Notes: a model not told the origin generated them from the sequence alone. A stretch of DNA of 56,925 nucleotides from Rhizobiaceae bacterium (GCA_016763155.1 JAESUH010000024.1:1-56925), one strand, 5' to 3'. Counted from the stretch's first letter, positions 43,367 to 53,124 are shown. Numbers and translations are program-made.

Positions 43367-43390
43367 TCGGTGATTTTCAAAGGCATATTA

Positions 43391-44326
43391 ATGACCGACA
43401 TATCTCCTTTCTCATTGCCCGGGCAATTTTGGCGCGGCAACCTTCACACCCATTCAACCCTTTCTGACGGGGCTCTACCTTTAGAAAAGGTAATCGAGTC
43501 TTATAGCAATGCGGGCTATGATTTTCTCATGATGTCGGAGCATTTTGTTGAAGCGTTCAAATGGCCAATCGCCGATACACGCGCTATGCGGTCGAACAAA
43601 TTTACTACATTAATCGGTGCGGAATTGCATGCACCAAAAACCAGCATAGGAGAACTCTGGCACATTCTGGCAGCGGGCCTGCCATTGGATTTCGCGCCAT
43701 GCGGCAAGGACGAAACAGGTCCTGAAATTGCCAAAAGAGCAGCGGATGCCGGAGCCTTTGTCGCCATAGTGCATCCAGCATGGTCACAGCTAACATTAGA
43801 GGATGCGCGTAGCATAGATGTAGCCCATGCTGTCGAGATTTATAACCATGGGTGTGCAGTTCAAACCGACCGGGGAGAAGGTTGGTATTTGCTTGACCAG
43901 ATGTCGAATGACGGTAAACGCCTTACGGGATTTGCCGCTGACGATGCACATTTTTCCAGCGGTAATGATGATGCTTTTGGCGGTTGGGTTCATGTGAAAG
44001 CAGAAAGTCTGCAACCCGATGATTTGCTCAACGCACTCAAATCAGGAAATTATTACTCCAGTCAGGGGCCGCAAATTCATTCCCTGTCAATTTCAGGCAA
44101 TCAATTGGATATTGTGTGTTCGCCGGTAAATTCTATCTCGGTTGTTGGAGGCACATCGCGGTCCGTAAAAACCAGCGGCAAATCCATCACTCGCGCAACG
44201 CTTAATCTGGCTGACCTTGATATTGGATGGCTGGTACCAGATAGAAGTCCATGGTTACGTGTGACAATTATCGACGGCGCAGGAAAACGAGCATGGACCA
44301 ATCCCATCTGGCAGGACGAGCTTTGA
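43391..44326 (+). CDS. PHP-domain metal-dependent phosphoesterase-like protein
   Basis: The ~311-residue protein begins with the PHP motif HTHSTLSDGALPLEKVIESYSNAGYDFLMMSEH. Further metal ligands are in AIVHPAW, EIYNHG and FAADDAHF, giving the trinuclear site of the PHP fold (about residues 15-225). A small C-terminal beta domain follows. It resembles the CehA/McbA family of metallohydrolases; a phosphoester or carbamate substrate cannot be chosen from sequence. The ATG at 43391 has AAAGG upstream, while the frame begins with a GTG at 43370. It is transcribed alone behind two inverted-repeat sites. Confidence 0.82.
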   Translation: MTDISPFSLPGQFWRGNLHTHSTLSDGALPLEKVIESYSNAGYDFLMMSEHFVEAFKWPIADTRAMRSNKFTTLIGAELHAPKTSIGELWHILAAGLPLDFAPCGKDETGPEIAKRAADAGAFVAIVHPAWSQLTLEDARSIDVAHAVEIYNHGCAVQTDRGEGWYLLDQMSNDGKRLTGFAADDAHFSSGNDDAFGGWVHVKAESLQPDDLLNALKSGNYYSSQGPQIHSLSISGNQLDIVCSPVNSISVVGGTSRSVKTSGKSITRATLNLADLDIGWLVPDRSPWLRVTIIDGAGKRAWTNPIWQDEL

Positions 44327-44606
44327 CAAAAGCGCGATTTAGATGAAACAATAGCTCTAATCGCAATTTGTTTTTTCTTTCTTCAGATTACCCCATTGTG
44401 TATCTCTATTTACCATCGTGATCTCGATCCTGTATTTTAGCGCGCACTAGATCGGGAAGATACGCTCTGTTTAGTAACAGCCGCAATTGCTACCTTACTC
44501 TGGTGTGTCTAATTACCATGTCAGTCCAAACCATTGTGATCGCCTCCGAATTGTAAATTTTTGATTTTACTCCAATAGTCTGGGTTGGACACTCAGATTG
44601 GCTGAA

Positions 44607-46469
44607 TTACATTCTTGTTGGATTAACGATGGCTTGAAGGCATAACCAACTCCATAGGGCAAGACGGTGATCCTTTCGACCAGACCTGTGCTCGTCGAAG
44701 GCTTCTTGTATCAATTCGGTTTGCATATTTAGGATAGGTTTAAGTGGAGGATGAGTTGGTACCATTCTCAACCATTGGGCGAGAGGAATTCCGAACCCCT
44801 TTTTTTTACGTTGAACAATATCCGAAGGTAGCGATCTGGAAGCAACTTCCTTCAGTAAAATTTTTGATTCGCCATTATAAAACTTGAAACAACTCGGTAA
44901 CTGTTGACAAAAATCAACTAGATCATTGTCAAGAAACACAGCACGACTTTCAAGCCCATTCATCATCGCAGATCTGTCTGACTTCACAAGAATGTTGTCT
45001 GTCAGATAAAGTCTTGTAAAAAAAGTTAACGCTTGTTCAACGGGGTCAAGATTCTGGGTTTCTTCCCAGATTTGGATCGCTTCGCTATAAAGATCCTCTG
45101 GATGCACCTGTTCTTGCATCAATTCACCTATTTCCTCCGGTTCTAATGGCGACATCCAAACAGGCAATCTTATTGATGCGGGATAGGACATGCCGCGGAG
45201 TGCCCGTTTCAATTTGAATTCCAAACTCATATTCGTATCGTGATATGGAATTAAGTCTATCAAACGACGCACACCACTATGCAAAAATTTAGGTACTATT
45301 TTCTCATAGGTTGAAGCCATGTTGAGTGCCTTGAAGGGATCATACCCGGCAAAAAGTTCGTCTGCCCCATCGCCTGAAAGAGCAACAGAAATGTTTTCCT
45401 TCAAGTAGCGGCTTAACAAAAAGCTAGGTAGCAGAGATGAATCTCCCAATGGTTCATCCATCCTGGGCAAAACAGTATCTATTAATTCTTGGGCTTCAGG
45501 CAAATCCAGTATTTTTTCATGGTGGTTAGAACCAAGCCATTCAGCAACACGCCGCGCATAAGCACTCTCATCAAAACTCTTTTGGTGAAACCCAATCGTG
45601 AATGTGTTTATTGATCCCGAAGGAGCGCCGGCTGTTGCTGCAGCAAGAATGGAGGATGAATCAATCCCACCAGAAAGAGGAATTCCGATAGGCATGTCAG
45701 CAACCATTCTGCGGCTAACTGCCTGATGAATCAAGAATTCCAACTCATCAGCTAATTCTGCAGAATGCCTATTTTCCAAGGAGTGATCGGGATTAAGTTC
45801 AAACTTCCAATATTGATTGAGAAACATCTCGCCCGATTGCATATCAAACAGCAAACTGTGACCAGCAGGTAGTTTCTTGGTTCCTTCGTAAAGCGCGGTT
45901 GGTCCTGGAATATATCCATAGGCAAATAACTTTTGAATAGCCATTCTGTTGAGAGAATTCCCAACACCTGGAGCTAAAGCCAACGCAGACAACTCACTGG
46001 CAAAAGCAAAGTGGTTTTTTCGATAGGCATAAAACAATGGTTTTTCACCAAAACGATCTCGTGCAAGATACAGCTGGCGCTTTAGTTTGTCGTAGATGGC
46101 AAATGCGAACATGCCATTTAGTTTTTGAGGTAATTTTTCCCCCCATTGTTTGTATCCATGAATCAACACCTCAGTGTCGGAATGGCTAGACAAAAACCGG
46201 TGGCCAAGTTTTTCTAGATCGTTGCGTAATTCTATGTGATTATAGATTTCTCCATTGAAAATCACACCAACATTGCCGTCCTTGTCCCACATGGGCTGGG
46301 CACCATGCTGGTGGTCGATGATCGACAACCGTCTGTGTCCCAAAAATAGAGGTTCCGATTGGCTCTCAAAAATACTCTCGTCATCAGGACCCCGATGAGC
46401 AAGGGCGGCGGTCATCTGCTCAATTTGCGAGCGTGTTCCGCCCCCAAAATATCCGGCTATTCCACACAT
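44607..46469 (-). CDS. asnB: Asparagine synthetase, glutamine-hydrolysing (AsnB type)
   Basis: The 620-residue protein starts MCGIAGYFGGG, so Cys2 is the glutaminase nucleophile after Met removal. The N-terminal Ntn domain has LAHRGPDDESIF and FNGEIYNHIELR. The synthetase domain has the ATP PP-loop PLSGGIDSSSI and SGDGADELFAGYDPF. It moves amide nitrogen from glutamine to aspartate, or to another carboxylate in surface-glycan loci. It is followed upstream on the same strand by a GT2 gene and a divergent GT-C-like gene, so a role in cell-surface glycan or lipid modification is possible. Codon use looks more AT-rich than in neighbouring core genes. Confidence 0.9.
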   Translation of the reverse strand: MCGIAGYFGGGTRSQIEQMTAALAHRGPDDESIFESQSEPLFLGHRRLSIIDHQHGAQPMWDKDGNVGVIFNGEIYNHIELRNDLEKLGHRFLSSHSDTEVLIHGYKQWGEKLPQKLNGMFAFAIYDKLKRQLYLARDRFGEKPLFYAYRKNHFAFASELSALALAPGVGNSLNRMAIQKLFAYGYIPGPTALYEGTKKLPAGHSLLFDMQSGEMFLNQYWKFELNPDHSLENRHSAELADELEFLIHQAVSRRMVADMPIGIPLSGGIDSSSILAAATAGAPSGSINTFTIGFHQKSFDESAYARRVAEWLGSNHHEKILDLPEAQELIDTVLPRMDEPLGDSSLLPSFLLSRYLKENISVALSGDGADELFAGYDPFKALNMASTYEKIVPKFLHSGVRRLIDLIPYHDTNMSLEFKLKRALRGMSYPASIRLPVWMSPLEPEEIGELMQEQVHPEDLYSEAIQIWEETQNLDPVEQALTFFTRLYLTDNILVKSDRSAMMNGLESRAVFLDNDLVDFCQQLPSCFKFYNGESKILLKEVASRSLPSDIVQRKKKGFGIPLAQWLRMVPTHPPLKPILNMQTELIQEAFDEHRSGRKDHRLALWSWLCLQAIVNPTRM

Positions 46470-46546
46470 TCACAGCCCCCTGTGACGAGGTGGTATATCC
46501 TCAATAAACCGCGTGAATATTTGGTGAGTTGTCATAAGTCTCCATG

Positions 46547-47545
46547 CTATAATTTTTTAATCAGTTTTTCTTCAATATTGTGTTTGCTAGCCACCGAGTA
46601 GGCAAGCTTATTACCCGTCTCAAAATAAACACGCGTCAAAATTTCGGCCAGAAGTCCCATTAGAATACTGATCACTCCTATGAGGAAAGTAAAAGTACAC
46701 AAGATTGGAAGCGGCGTTAGAATAAATGAAACGCCTTGGAACAGTTTCAGATATACCGCATAGGCGAATAACATAATTGAGATTGCTATGGATAAGGCAC
46801 CAATACCTCCGAATAAATATATTGGTTTAGTTAGATAGCGTTCCAAAAACTTTATTACGATGAGATCAAGGAGCACCCGATATACTCTACTCAAACCATA
46901 TTTTGATTGGCCGAACTGGCGAGCATGATGCGTAACAGGGATTTCGGTAACGCGCGCGCCCATCCATGTCGCATAAATCGGGATGAAACGATGCATCTCA
47001 CCATAAAGTCGAAAGCCTATTATTACATCGCGACGATAGGCTTTCAGTGTGCAGCCATAATCATGTAAATGGACACCGGAGATCTTAGAGATTAATCGAT
47101 TGGCTATCCGACTAACCAAATTGCGACGAATAGCAGCGTCTTTCCTTTTCTTTCGCCAACCCGACACAACATCATAGCCTTCATCCAGTTTTTGGAGCAA
47201 GCTTGGAATGTCCTTAGGGTCGTTTTGTAGGTCTGCATCCAGGGCAACGATTATATCTCCTTGAGAATAATCTATGCCAGCCATAAGAGCTGCAGTTTGG
47301 CCACTGTTCCGATGAAAATTCACGACCTTGAATGTTTTTCTTCTTTTACAAATTTGTTCCAGTTTAATTTTGCTGCCATCCGTACTTCCATCGTTTACAG
47401 CAATAACTTCGACACTTTCTTGCATGAGATCAATAACCGCAAAAAGCTGGCTTTCAAGGCGATCCAGATTCTCAACCTCATTGTATATAGGGATAGTAAT
47501 TGAAACATCTGGTTTGGGCGGCCGTTGATTGATTATATCACTCAT
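46547..47545 (-). CDS. GT2 glycosyltransferase with two C-terminal membrane helices
   Basis: The 332-residue protein is of the GtrB/ArnC/DPM1-like class: a GT-A domain (DVSITIPIYNEVENLDRLES, NDGSTDGSK, the DXD-type ALDADLQNDPKD, and DVVSGWRKKRKD) followed by two transmembrane helices at about residues 235-260 and 270-300. Such enzymes move a sugar from a nucleotide donor to undecaprenyl phosphate. The lipid-linked product would serve the neighbouring GT-C-like membrane protein. Its start is 77 bp from the asparagine synthetase gene on the same strand. Confidence 0.9.
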   Translation of the reverse strand: MSDIINQRPPKPDVSITIPIYNEVENLDRLESQLFAVIDLMQESVEVIAVNDGSTDGSKIKLEQICKRRKTFKVVNFHRNSGQTAALMAGIDYSQGDIIVALDADLQNDPKDIPSLLQKLDEGYDVVSGWRKKRKDAAIRRNLVSRIANRLISKISGVHLHDYGCTLKAYRRDVIIGFRLYGEMHRFIPIYATWMGARVTEIPVTHHARQFGQSKYGLSRVYRVLLDLIVIKFLERYLTKPIYLFGGIGALSIAISIMLFAYAVYLKLFQGVSFILTPLPILCTFTFLIGVISILMGLLAEILTRVYFETGNKLAYSVASKHNIEEKLIKKL

Positions 47546-47811
47546 TAAAGAACAAACTTTCTACAGCACAAGCAAACCACTTTGGCATGAGCGCGCTTCC
47601 ATTCGAGCACAAAAATTCGCGCTCGTACGAAATACATTTGACAATTCACAGACTAAAAGAGAATTTTACAGCACTATACACTGCCATAAAGTGAGTGTAT
47701 ACAACGCCTTAGTCAGTTGAACGTGGGCCTAGGTGCGGTATATCTCGTGTATTAATTCCATCAATAGTTTTTTGAATCGTAATTAATATTATTATATCCA
47801 AAGTTAGTTCA

Positions 47812-49689
47812 ATGTTTGTTAGGTGTAACTCTGATAAAATGCGGTATTATTTCGGAGGCTTTCTCGAGAGATCTTTGGTTAGTGCAAGGAAAACCAATTT
47901 GCCACAAGTAATATTGAAGCTAATTGCAATTTTTCCTGCAATATTGTGTTTTCTCTTTCTATTGGCCAACGCTGATCGTTCGATAGATATAACCGACGAG
48001 TCGTCCTATGTTCTCCGCGCAACTCATCCGCAATTGATATTATTTCAATGGAATTGGTACGGTTATTATACTGGTGGATTAAAAACTCTCGCTGGCGGCA
48101 CAATCACCGGGTTGCGAATTGCGGGTATTGCCATACTGCTTGCGGTAGCAGCGTTTTTTTCGACCGCTGTGTGCACCTATTGTTACCGAAACCTCGGAAT
48201 AGATTGCTCGAAAAAAACTCGTATATTTGCCATTTCTATTTCCACGTGTTGCACGCTATATTTTTACCGATACTGGCTCTTAACCCCTTCTTACAATTGG
48301 CTAGCGCTCTCTTCAACGTTACTCGCTGGATCAGGACTGTTGCTTGCCGCAACTAATGCAGAGGGCGCTTCCTCAAAGCAAAAATATTTGCTCGTTGCGG
48401 CTTTTATTTTGACGGGAATTGGTGGATTTTTTGCATTCGCTGCAAAGCCTACAACAGGGATTGTACTGTCTATAATTTTTATTATATGGACATTTTTCAC
48501 TCAACCAATCAAAAACTGGACTAAAGCAGTTTTGATTAGCGGCATCAGCGCGAGTGTTCCGGCAATCTTTCATGTTGTCGTTCTTGATGGTGGTTTTGAT
48601 GCTTCTTTCAACAAACTGAATATGGGCCAACAAGCACTATACCTCCTTCAATCGGGGCATACGTTTTCTTCAGTTTTTAAGAATTTCTTCGCTGATATGA
48701 GCAGCATTTGGCCTACATATATTCAGATTCAAGGCATTACATTTGTTGTACTCATCGTTTTTCTCATTTCATTCCATTTTTCGCCTTTATGCCGAAAATT
48801 CAAACCTGTTATGTTAGTACTTGTGATGATGTGCAGTGTGACCGAGCTCTATTGGCGAGGGTCACAACTTACCGGAGCGGTCACTACAGCTTTTTTCATC
48901 ACCATTCTCTTCACAACAATTTCCCTTCAATTCTCGCAAGCCCAACTTGAAAGGCATCAATCGGGTAGTCTTGTTAATTTGATGCGGATTTTATTGCTAT
49001 TTTTTGCTTTGTCAGTAGCCTTTGCATTCGGTAGCAATAATGGCCTTTTTCGGCAAATTGTTCTTTCGATGCCCTTCTTCGGCATGTCACTCTTTATTTT
49101 GGCCCTTTGGGCACATCACAAATCAAACCAACGCTTTGCACTTGCTGGAGTTCTCTTTCTCAGCGTGGCCTTAATGACAAAAGGGATGCACCAAGCCTAT
49201 ACAAAACCCTACCGTTCCGTGGCGCCTATATACGAGCAGACTGAAATTATCCAAATTCTTGGCCGACAGGATACGTTAAAGGTAGATATTAAGACCGCCA
49301 ACTATATTAGAGGGCTGCAAAAAATTGCATTAGCCGCTGGATGGGTGGAAGGAACTCCTTTGATTGATTTAACCGGAGGCAGTCCTGGTGCCAATGTTGT
49401 TTTGTCATCTACTTTTATTGGAACACCTTGGACGCTTGGCGGGTACAAGGGGTCGACTGAGTTTGTCCACAAAGCGCTTTCTTTAGGCAGCAACGAAACG
49501 CTTAAATCCGCATGGGTTCTTACTGCGATATCCGGCACAAGATCTCTGCCAAATACCTTATTGCAGGAATTTGGTTTAAATTTCCCTTCTAGCTATATTT
49601 TAGTCGGAAAAGTTACTACAGGTCACAGATCTGAAGTACAATCACTTTGGCGCCCAACGTATTCCCAGCAACCAATTGCAGATCAATAA
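47812..49689 (+). CDS. GT-C-like polytopic membrane protein
   Basis: The 625-residue protein has an N-terminal helix, then a motif DITDESSYVLRA resembling the catalytic Asp/Glu loop of GT39/ArnT-type lipid-sugar transferases, about ten more hydrophobic helices, and a C-terminal periplasmic domain of ~170 residues (from about residue 455). It would transfer a sugar from the undecaprenyl-linked donor made by the divergent GT2 enzyme to an envelope acceptor. The family match is by topology and one motif, so the function is tentative. The ATG at 47812 has no clear ribosome-binding site; an internal ATG at 47839 is another possible start. Confidence 0.72.
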   Translation: MFVRCNSDKMRYYFGGFLERSLVSARKTNLPQVILKLIAIFPAILCFLFLLANADRSIDITDESSYVLRATHPQLILFQWNWYGYYTGGLKTLAGGTITGLRIAGIAILLAVAAFFSTAVCTYCYRNLGIDCSKKTRIFAISISTCCTLYFYRYWLLTPSYNWLALSSTLLAGSGLLLAATNAEGASSKQKYLLVAAFILTGIGGFFAFAAKPTTGIVLSIIFIIWTFFTQPIKNWTKAVLISGISASVPAIFHVVVLDGGFDASFNKLNMGQQALYLLQSGHTFSSVFKNFFADMSSIWPTYIQIQGITFVVLIVFLISFHFSPLCRKFKPVMLVLVMMCSVTELYWRGSQLTGAVTTAFFITILFTTISLQFSQAQLERHQSGSLVNLMRILLLFFALSVAFAFGSNNGLFRQIVLSMPFFGMSLFILALWAHHKSNQRFALAGVLFLSVALMTKGMHQAYTKPYRSVAPIYEQTEIIQILGRQDTLKVDIKTANYIRGLQKIALAAGWVEGTPLIDLTGGSPGANVVLSSTFIGTPWTLGGYKGSTEFVHKALSLGSNETLKSAWVLTAISGTRSLPNTLLQEFGLNFPSSYILVGKVTTGHRSEVQSLWRPTYSQQPIADQ

Positions 49690-49699
49690 TAGGTTCTGG

Positions 49700-50020
49700 T
49701 TTTGTAACAGAAGTGGTTCGGTTTATCTGACCCGTTTGGCTTAATTTTATGAGTGAATTTCTACCCTTTGTTATGCGGCAGCCAGGATTGGTTGTCGTAT
49801 GTTGAAGTAACCTTGATGGGTTTTTCTTCGTCAAGCGATGAATGGGGTTTTTTAGTGTTATAGAAGATCAGATATTTACGGATTGCCGTGCGATCTTCGG
49901 GAACGCTACGGCAGACATGCAGATAAACTTCTTCATATTTAATTATTCGCACAGCCGCTCAACAGAGATATTATCCGGCATGCTCCCTTACCGTCCATGG
50001 AGAGGGCTTGTCACGGTTTA
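49700..50020 (-). pseudogene. IS3-family OrfB transposase remnant
   Basis: In three frames the minus strand reads MDGKGACR, then DNISVERLCE, then IIKYEEVYLHVCRSVPEDRT...FYNTKKPHSSLDEEKP. This is the C-terminal part of an IS3-group integrase domain (WRDN-FVERLWRS-KYEEVYL...FYN--RPHSSL) broken by two frameshifts. Bases near 49705-49720 (CAGAAGTGGTTCGG) may be a decayed terminal repeat. It fills the 345-bp gap between the GT-C-like gene and thiX; no other gene lies there. The element is inactive. Confidence 0.75.
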
Positions 50021-50035
50021 GTTCTCGTGATTGGT

Positions 50036-50770
50036 CTATCTGGAGTACTCATCAAGACGGTCTGCAATTTTTCCGACCAATGCATGTAAACTGACAGCGA
50101 AGATCGCCAGCACAATCAAACTGGCAAACATTAAGTCGGTTTTGGCGCGCCCATTTGCCAGCAGCATTAAATATCCCAGGCCTTTAGATGAACCAACCCA
50201 TTCGCCAATTACCGCGCCGATGGGTGCATAGACCGCTGCAAGTCGCAAGCCAGACCCAAGTGATGGCAGGGCTGATGGGATGCGGATGCGTCGCATGATT
50301 TGGGTTTTGGTCGCACCCATGGTTTGGGCTAGATCGAGCAGATTATTTTCCACTCGTGTGAGGCCGTCGTAAAACGATGAGGTTATAGGGAAGTAGATGA
50401 TGAGTACGGTCATAACGATTTTTCCACCAATGCCATATCCTAACCAAAGGGTTAGAATGGGTGCCAGTGCGAAGACCGGTACGGCCTGGGTGAAAACCAG
50501 AATAGGTAAAAAGAGGCGTCGTGCTGTTGGCGAGACAGCAAGGCCAATGGCCGTTAATACGCCGAGCACCACGCCAATTGCCAATCCAATGAAAACCTCT
50601 GTTGCGGTGACAATCGCATGTTCCCCAATAAGTGCACGGCTATCATAAGCAGCACCGAGTACACGTAATGGAGAGGGCAGAATAAAGTGCGGTGCATCGG
50701 TTATCCAGACTACGGCCTGCCAAATCATTACTCCGAATATTCCCGACCATAAAATATCAAGTCGCTTCAT
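50036..50770 (-). CDS. thiX: Thiamine-precursor ABC transporter permease
   Basis: The 244-residue SsuC/TauC-family permease has about six helices and the EAA motif region in LAQTMGATKTQIMRRIRIPSALPSLGSGLR. It forms the membrane part of the ThiXYZ pyrimidine importer together with the ATPase (overlap 14 bp) and binding protein upstream. The substrate (N-formyl-aminopyrimidine or HMP) follows from operon context. It is the last gene of the thiamine operon and ends right against the IS3 remnant. Confidence 0.88.
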   Translation of the reverse strand: MKRLDILWSGIFGVMIWQAVVWITDAPHFILPSPLRVLGAAYDSRALIGEHAIVTATEVFIGLAIGVVLGVLTAIGLAVSPTARRLFLPILVFTQAVPVFALAPILTLWLGYGIGGKIVMTVLIIYFPITSSFYDGLTRVENNLLDLAQTMGATKTQIMRRIRIPSALPSLGSGLRLAAVYAPIGAVIGEWVGSSKGLGYLMLLANGRAKTDLMFASLIVLAIFAVSLHALVGKIADRLDEYSR

Positions 50771-51506
50771 AGGGCACCTCCAGATTTTGACCTCTAAGTT
50801 GGCTCAGGAGTGCCGACTGGCAGGCAAGTGTTTCGGAGGCATCAATGGCGCGGATGGGTGCAGTGTTGGGTTGATCCCAAATCACTGCTTCGCTTGCCGA
50901 CATCAGGACAATTTTATGCCCCAACCGGCTGGCTTCTGCAGGATCATGAGTTACCAGAAGAACAGTTTTTCCCTCCAGCATTTCGGCTGCCAATTCCTGC
51001 ATATCTGCACGTGTGCTGGCATCAAGAGCAGAGAACGGTTCGTCCAACAATACGATCGGGCGATCCTCCATCAGTGTTCGCGCGAGCGCTGCTCGTTGCC
51101 GCATGCCGCCCGATAATGCTGCTGGATGTTTATCCTGATGTGAGGTTAACCCAACGCGCTCAATCAGCGCCTTGGCGCGAAGCATATCGGGTTGTTCCCC
51201 GCGCAATCTTGCGCCCAAAACCACATTCTCGCGCACATTCAACCACTGTAAAAGCAAGTCGGACTGGGCCATGTAACTGATGCGGTCAGTCAGCACATCA
51301 CCATCGCTTGCTGTAATGTTTCCGGAGAAAATACCGGCGGTTTTCAATCCCAAAATCAGACGCAAAATTGTTGATTTGCCAATGCCGGAAGCGCCAAGAA
51401 GGCAGGTCCATTGTCCCGCCGGTATGTCGATAGTGAGCGGCCCAAATAAATGATCGCCATTAATCGTATAACTTCCGGTTAGCGATATGGAGGGCGTAGG
51501 TTTCAT
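50757..51506 (-). CDS. thiZ: Thiamine-precursor ABC transporter ATPase
   Basis: From the ATG at 51506 the protein is about 249 residues of the SsuB/TauB type: Walker A GASGIGKST, signature LSGGMRQRAALARTL, Walker B IVLLDEPFSALDASTR, H-loop LLVTHDPAEA. The start overlaps the tenA stop (ATGA), which favours it over the frame start at 51584. It powers ThiXY-mediated uptake of a thiamine pyrimidine precursor. Confidence 0.9.
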   Translation of the reverse strand: MKPTPSISLTGSYTINGDHLFGPLTIDIPAGQWTCLLGASGIGKSTILRLILGLKTAGIFSGNITASDGDVLTDRISYMAQSDLLLQWLNVRENVVLGARLRGEQPDMLRAKALIERVGLTSHQDKHPAALSGGMRQRAALARTLMEDRPIVLLDEPFSALDASTRADMQELAAEMLEGKTVLLVTHDPAEASRLGHKIVLMSASEAVIWDQPNTAPIRAIDASETLACQSALLSQLRGQNLEVPYEAT

Positions 51507-52192
51507 GCTCCGCGCAATCCCATATCCCAGAATTTTATTTCCAGTTCGCTCGCTTTGGTGAAGCGCTCCTGTAAGAATTGCCAACGGGGCGCTTGCTCTG
51601 GCTGATCGCCGATACGCAGAAGCACGGCGGCGTCAATCATGGTGCCAATATTTTTCATGACATCCTGATATTCATCGTCTGAATAGGTCGTAATCCAGTC
51701 GCGATAGGGTGTGTCGCTATCGGCCTCGTGGGCCAGTCTTAGGCCAATTTCACCATAGCCAAAAACGCATGGTGCCAGGGCCGCCATCAGATCGAGGAAA
51801 TCTCCCGATAATCCGGCATCCATCACGTAGCGTGTGTAAGCGAGGTTTTCGATTTCTTCAGTAGCTGCGAACAGGGCGTCCTGCGAAATACCTTCGCGAG
51901 CGCAAATTTCGATATGTAACTCCATTTCGTGATTGACCAGCGCATCCACGGTTGCAGCGCAGGTTTTCATCTCGTCCATAGTTTGGGACTTCACCACGGC
52001 CAGTGCCCAGGCTCGCGAAAAATGTACAAGAAAAACGTAGTCCTGAACGAGATAATGCAGGAAGGCTGCCTTCGGCAATGTGCCGTTCGACAACCCTTCT
52101 ACAAAAGCATGGCGCGTAAAATCCTGCCACGGTTTGGCCGCTCCCGAACGCCAAAGGGAAAATGTGCGGCCATAATTTGGCAATGCGGTCAT
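51503..52192 (-). CDS. tenA: TenA-family aminopyrimidine aminohydrolase
   Basis: The 229-residue all-helical protein belongs to the TenA/THI-4 family. Visible family blocks are HAFVEGLSNGTLPKAAFLHYLVQDYVFLVHFSRAWALA near the N terminus and PCVFGYGEIG further on. The usual catalytic Cys of TenA aligns with CVFGYGEIG (ACxWxY in classical members), so the active site may be in the TenA_C group. It hydrolyses aminopyrimidine thiamine breakdown products to HMP for salvage. It overlaps thiY and thiZ by 4 bp each, supporting salvage coupled to uptake. Confidence 0.88.
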   Translation of the reverse strand: MTALPNYGRTFSLWRSGAAKPWQDFTRHAFVEGLSNGTLPKAAFLHYLVQDYVFLVHFSRAWALAVVKSQTMDEMKTCAATVDALVNHEMELHIEICAREGISQDALFAATEEIENLAYTRYVMDAGLSGDFLDLMAALAPCVFGYGEIGLRLAHEADSDTPYRDWITTYSDDEYQDVMKNIGTMIDAAVLLRIGDQPEQAPRWQFLQERFTKASELEIKFWDMGLRGA

Positions 52193-53124
52193 TTCGCCGT
52201 TACGTCGATTGCAATATCAGAAACTGGATTGATCGATGGCACCAATCCGGCGTTTTTCAGGAATGCTTCGAAGGCTGCATATCGACCCACATCCATTGCG
52301 GTTGGGCGAAGGGCAAAACGCGGCAGGGTGTCGGTCCATGCTTGCTTGTTTAGCTCGTCCTGTAGTTCTTTTGATGTGCCTGAAAAAATCTTCCAGCTCT
52401 CTGCCGGATGGTTCACCATGAACTGTGTAGCTTTTTCAGTGGCAGCGAGAAAGCGTGCAATTTTTTCTTTATCCATGGTGTCTGAATTTGCCACATAGAT
52501 CAGCTCGTCATAGGAGGGAAGGCCTTCCTCTTCCACAAAGAAGCAATGGCCTTCCACGCCTGCAATTTTCATTTGCGTCAATTCGAAATTCCGGAATGCA
52601 CCAATTACGGCATCCACCTGTTTGGACATGAGCGATGGAGACAAGGAGTAGTTCACATTAACCAGCGTGATGTCGTTCATGGTCAAATTGTGTGTTTTCA
52701 GGATAGTTTCCAGAACGGCTTCTTCCACTCCGCCAACGGAAAACCCAACGATTTTTCCTTTCAAGTCAGCAGGTGATTTGATTGACCCATCTTTGATCAC
52801 CAACAGGCAATTCAGGGGCGTTGCGACCAGAGTGCCGACGCGCTTTAGCGGTAGACCTTCATGGATTTGCAAATGCAATTGTGGCTGGTAGGAAACGGCC
52901 AGATCCGCTTTGCCTGCGGCCACCAGCTTTGGTGGATCGGCAGGGTCAGCTGGAGCAATGATTTCGATCTCTAAGTCCTGCTCAGCAAAAAAGCCTTTTT
53001 CTTGCGCGATGATGATGGGGCCATGATCCGGGTTGACGAACCAATCGAGCAATAAGGTCATTTTGTCTTTGGCCATTGCAGGGGTGGCCACGAGAAGTGC
53101 TGCAGCAAGAAGTAGATATTTCAT
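52189..53124 (-). CDS. thiY: Thiamine-precursor (pyrimidine) binding protein
   Basis: The ~311-residue protein has a signal peptide (MKYLLLAAALLVATPAMAKD) and an NMT1/ThiY-like type II binding fold (MTLLLDWFVNPDHGPIIIAQEKGFF, VSYQPQLHLQIHEGLPLKRVGTLV). ThiY binds N-formyl-4-amino-5-aminomethyl-2-methylpyrimidine or HMP. The ATG at 53124 is preceded by AAAAGG and overlaps the stop of the rhodanese frame of the preceding gene (TGA at 53121-53123), which also shows where that gene must end. Confidence 0.9.
   Translation of the reverse strand: MKYLLLAAALLVATPAMAKDKMTLLLDWFVNPDHGPIIIAQEKGFFAEQDLEIEIIAPADPADPPKLVAAGKADLAVSYQPQLHLQIHEGLPLKRVGTLVATPLNCLLVIKDGSIKSPADLKGKIVGFSVGGVEEAVLETILKTHNLTMNDITLVNVNYSLSPSLMSKQVDAVIGAFRNFELTQMKIAGVEGHCFFVEEEGLPSYDELIYVANSDTMDKEKIARFLAATEKATQFMVNHPAESWKIFSGTSKELQDELNKQAWTDTLPRFALRPTAMDVGRYAAFEAFLKNAGLVPSINPVSDIAIDVTAK

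Larger units (their letters stand above)
43006..43390. other. Control region and remnant upstream of the PHP gene
   Basis: This 385-bp region holds a perfect 10-bp inverted repeat with a CGTA loop (43125-43148, GATTTTGTTT / AAACAAAATC). A short plus-strand frame (43173-43277) reads CFGDLIISEDEANYVLAISR then KLALYGARNNQV, which looks like the tail of a lost gene of unknown family. Two operator-like repeats lie at 43304-43363. No intact gene is present. Confidence 0.5.
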
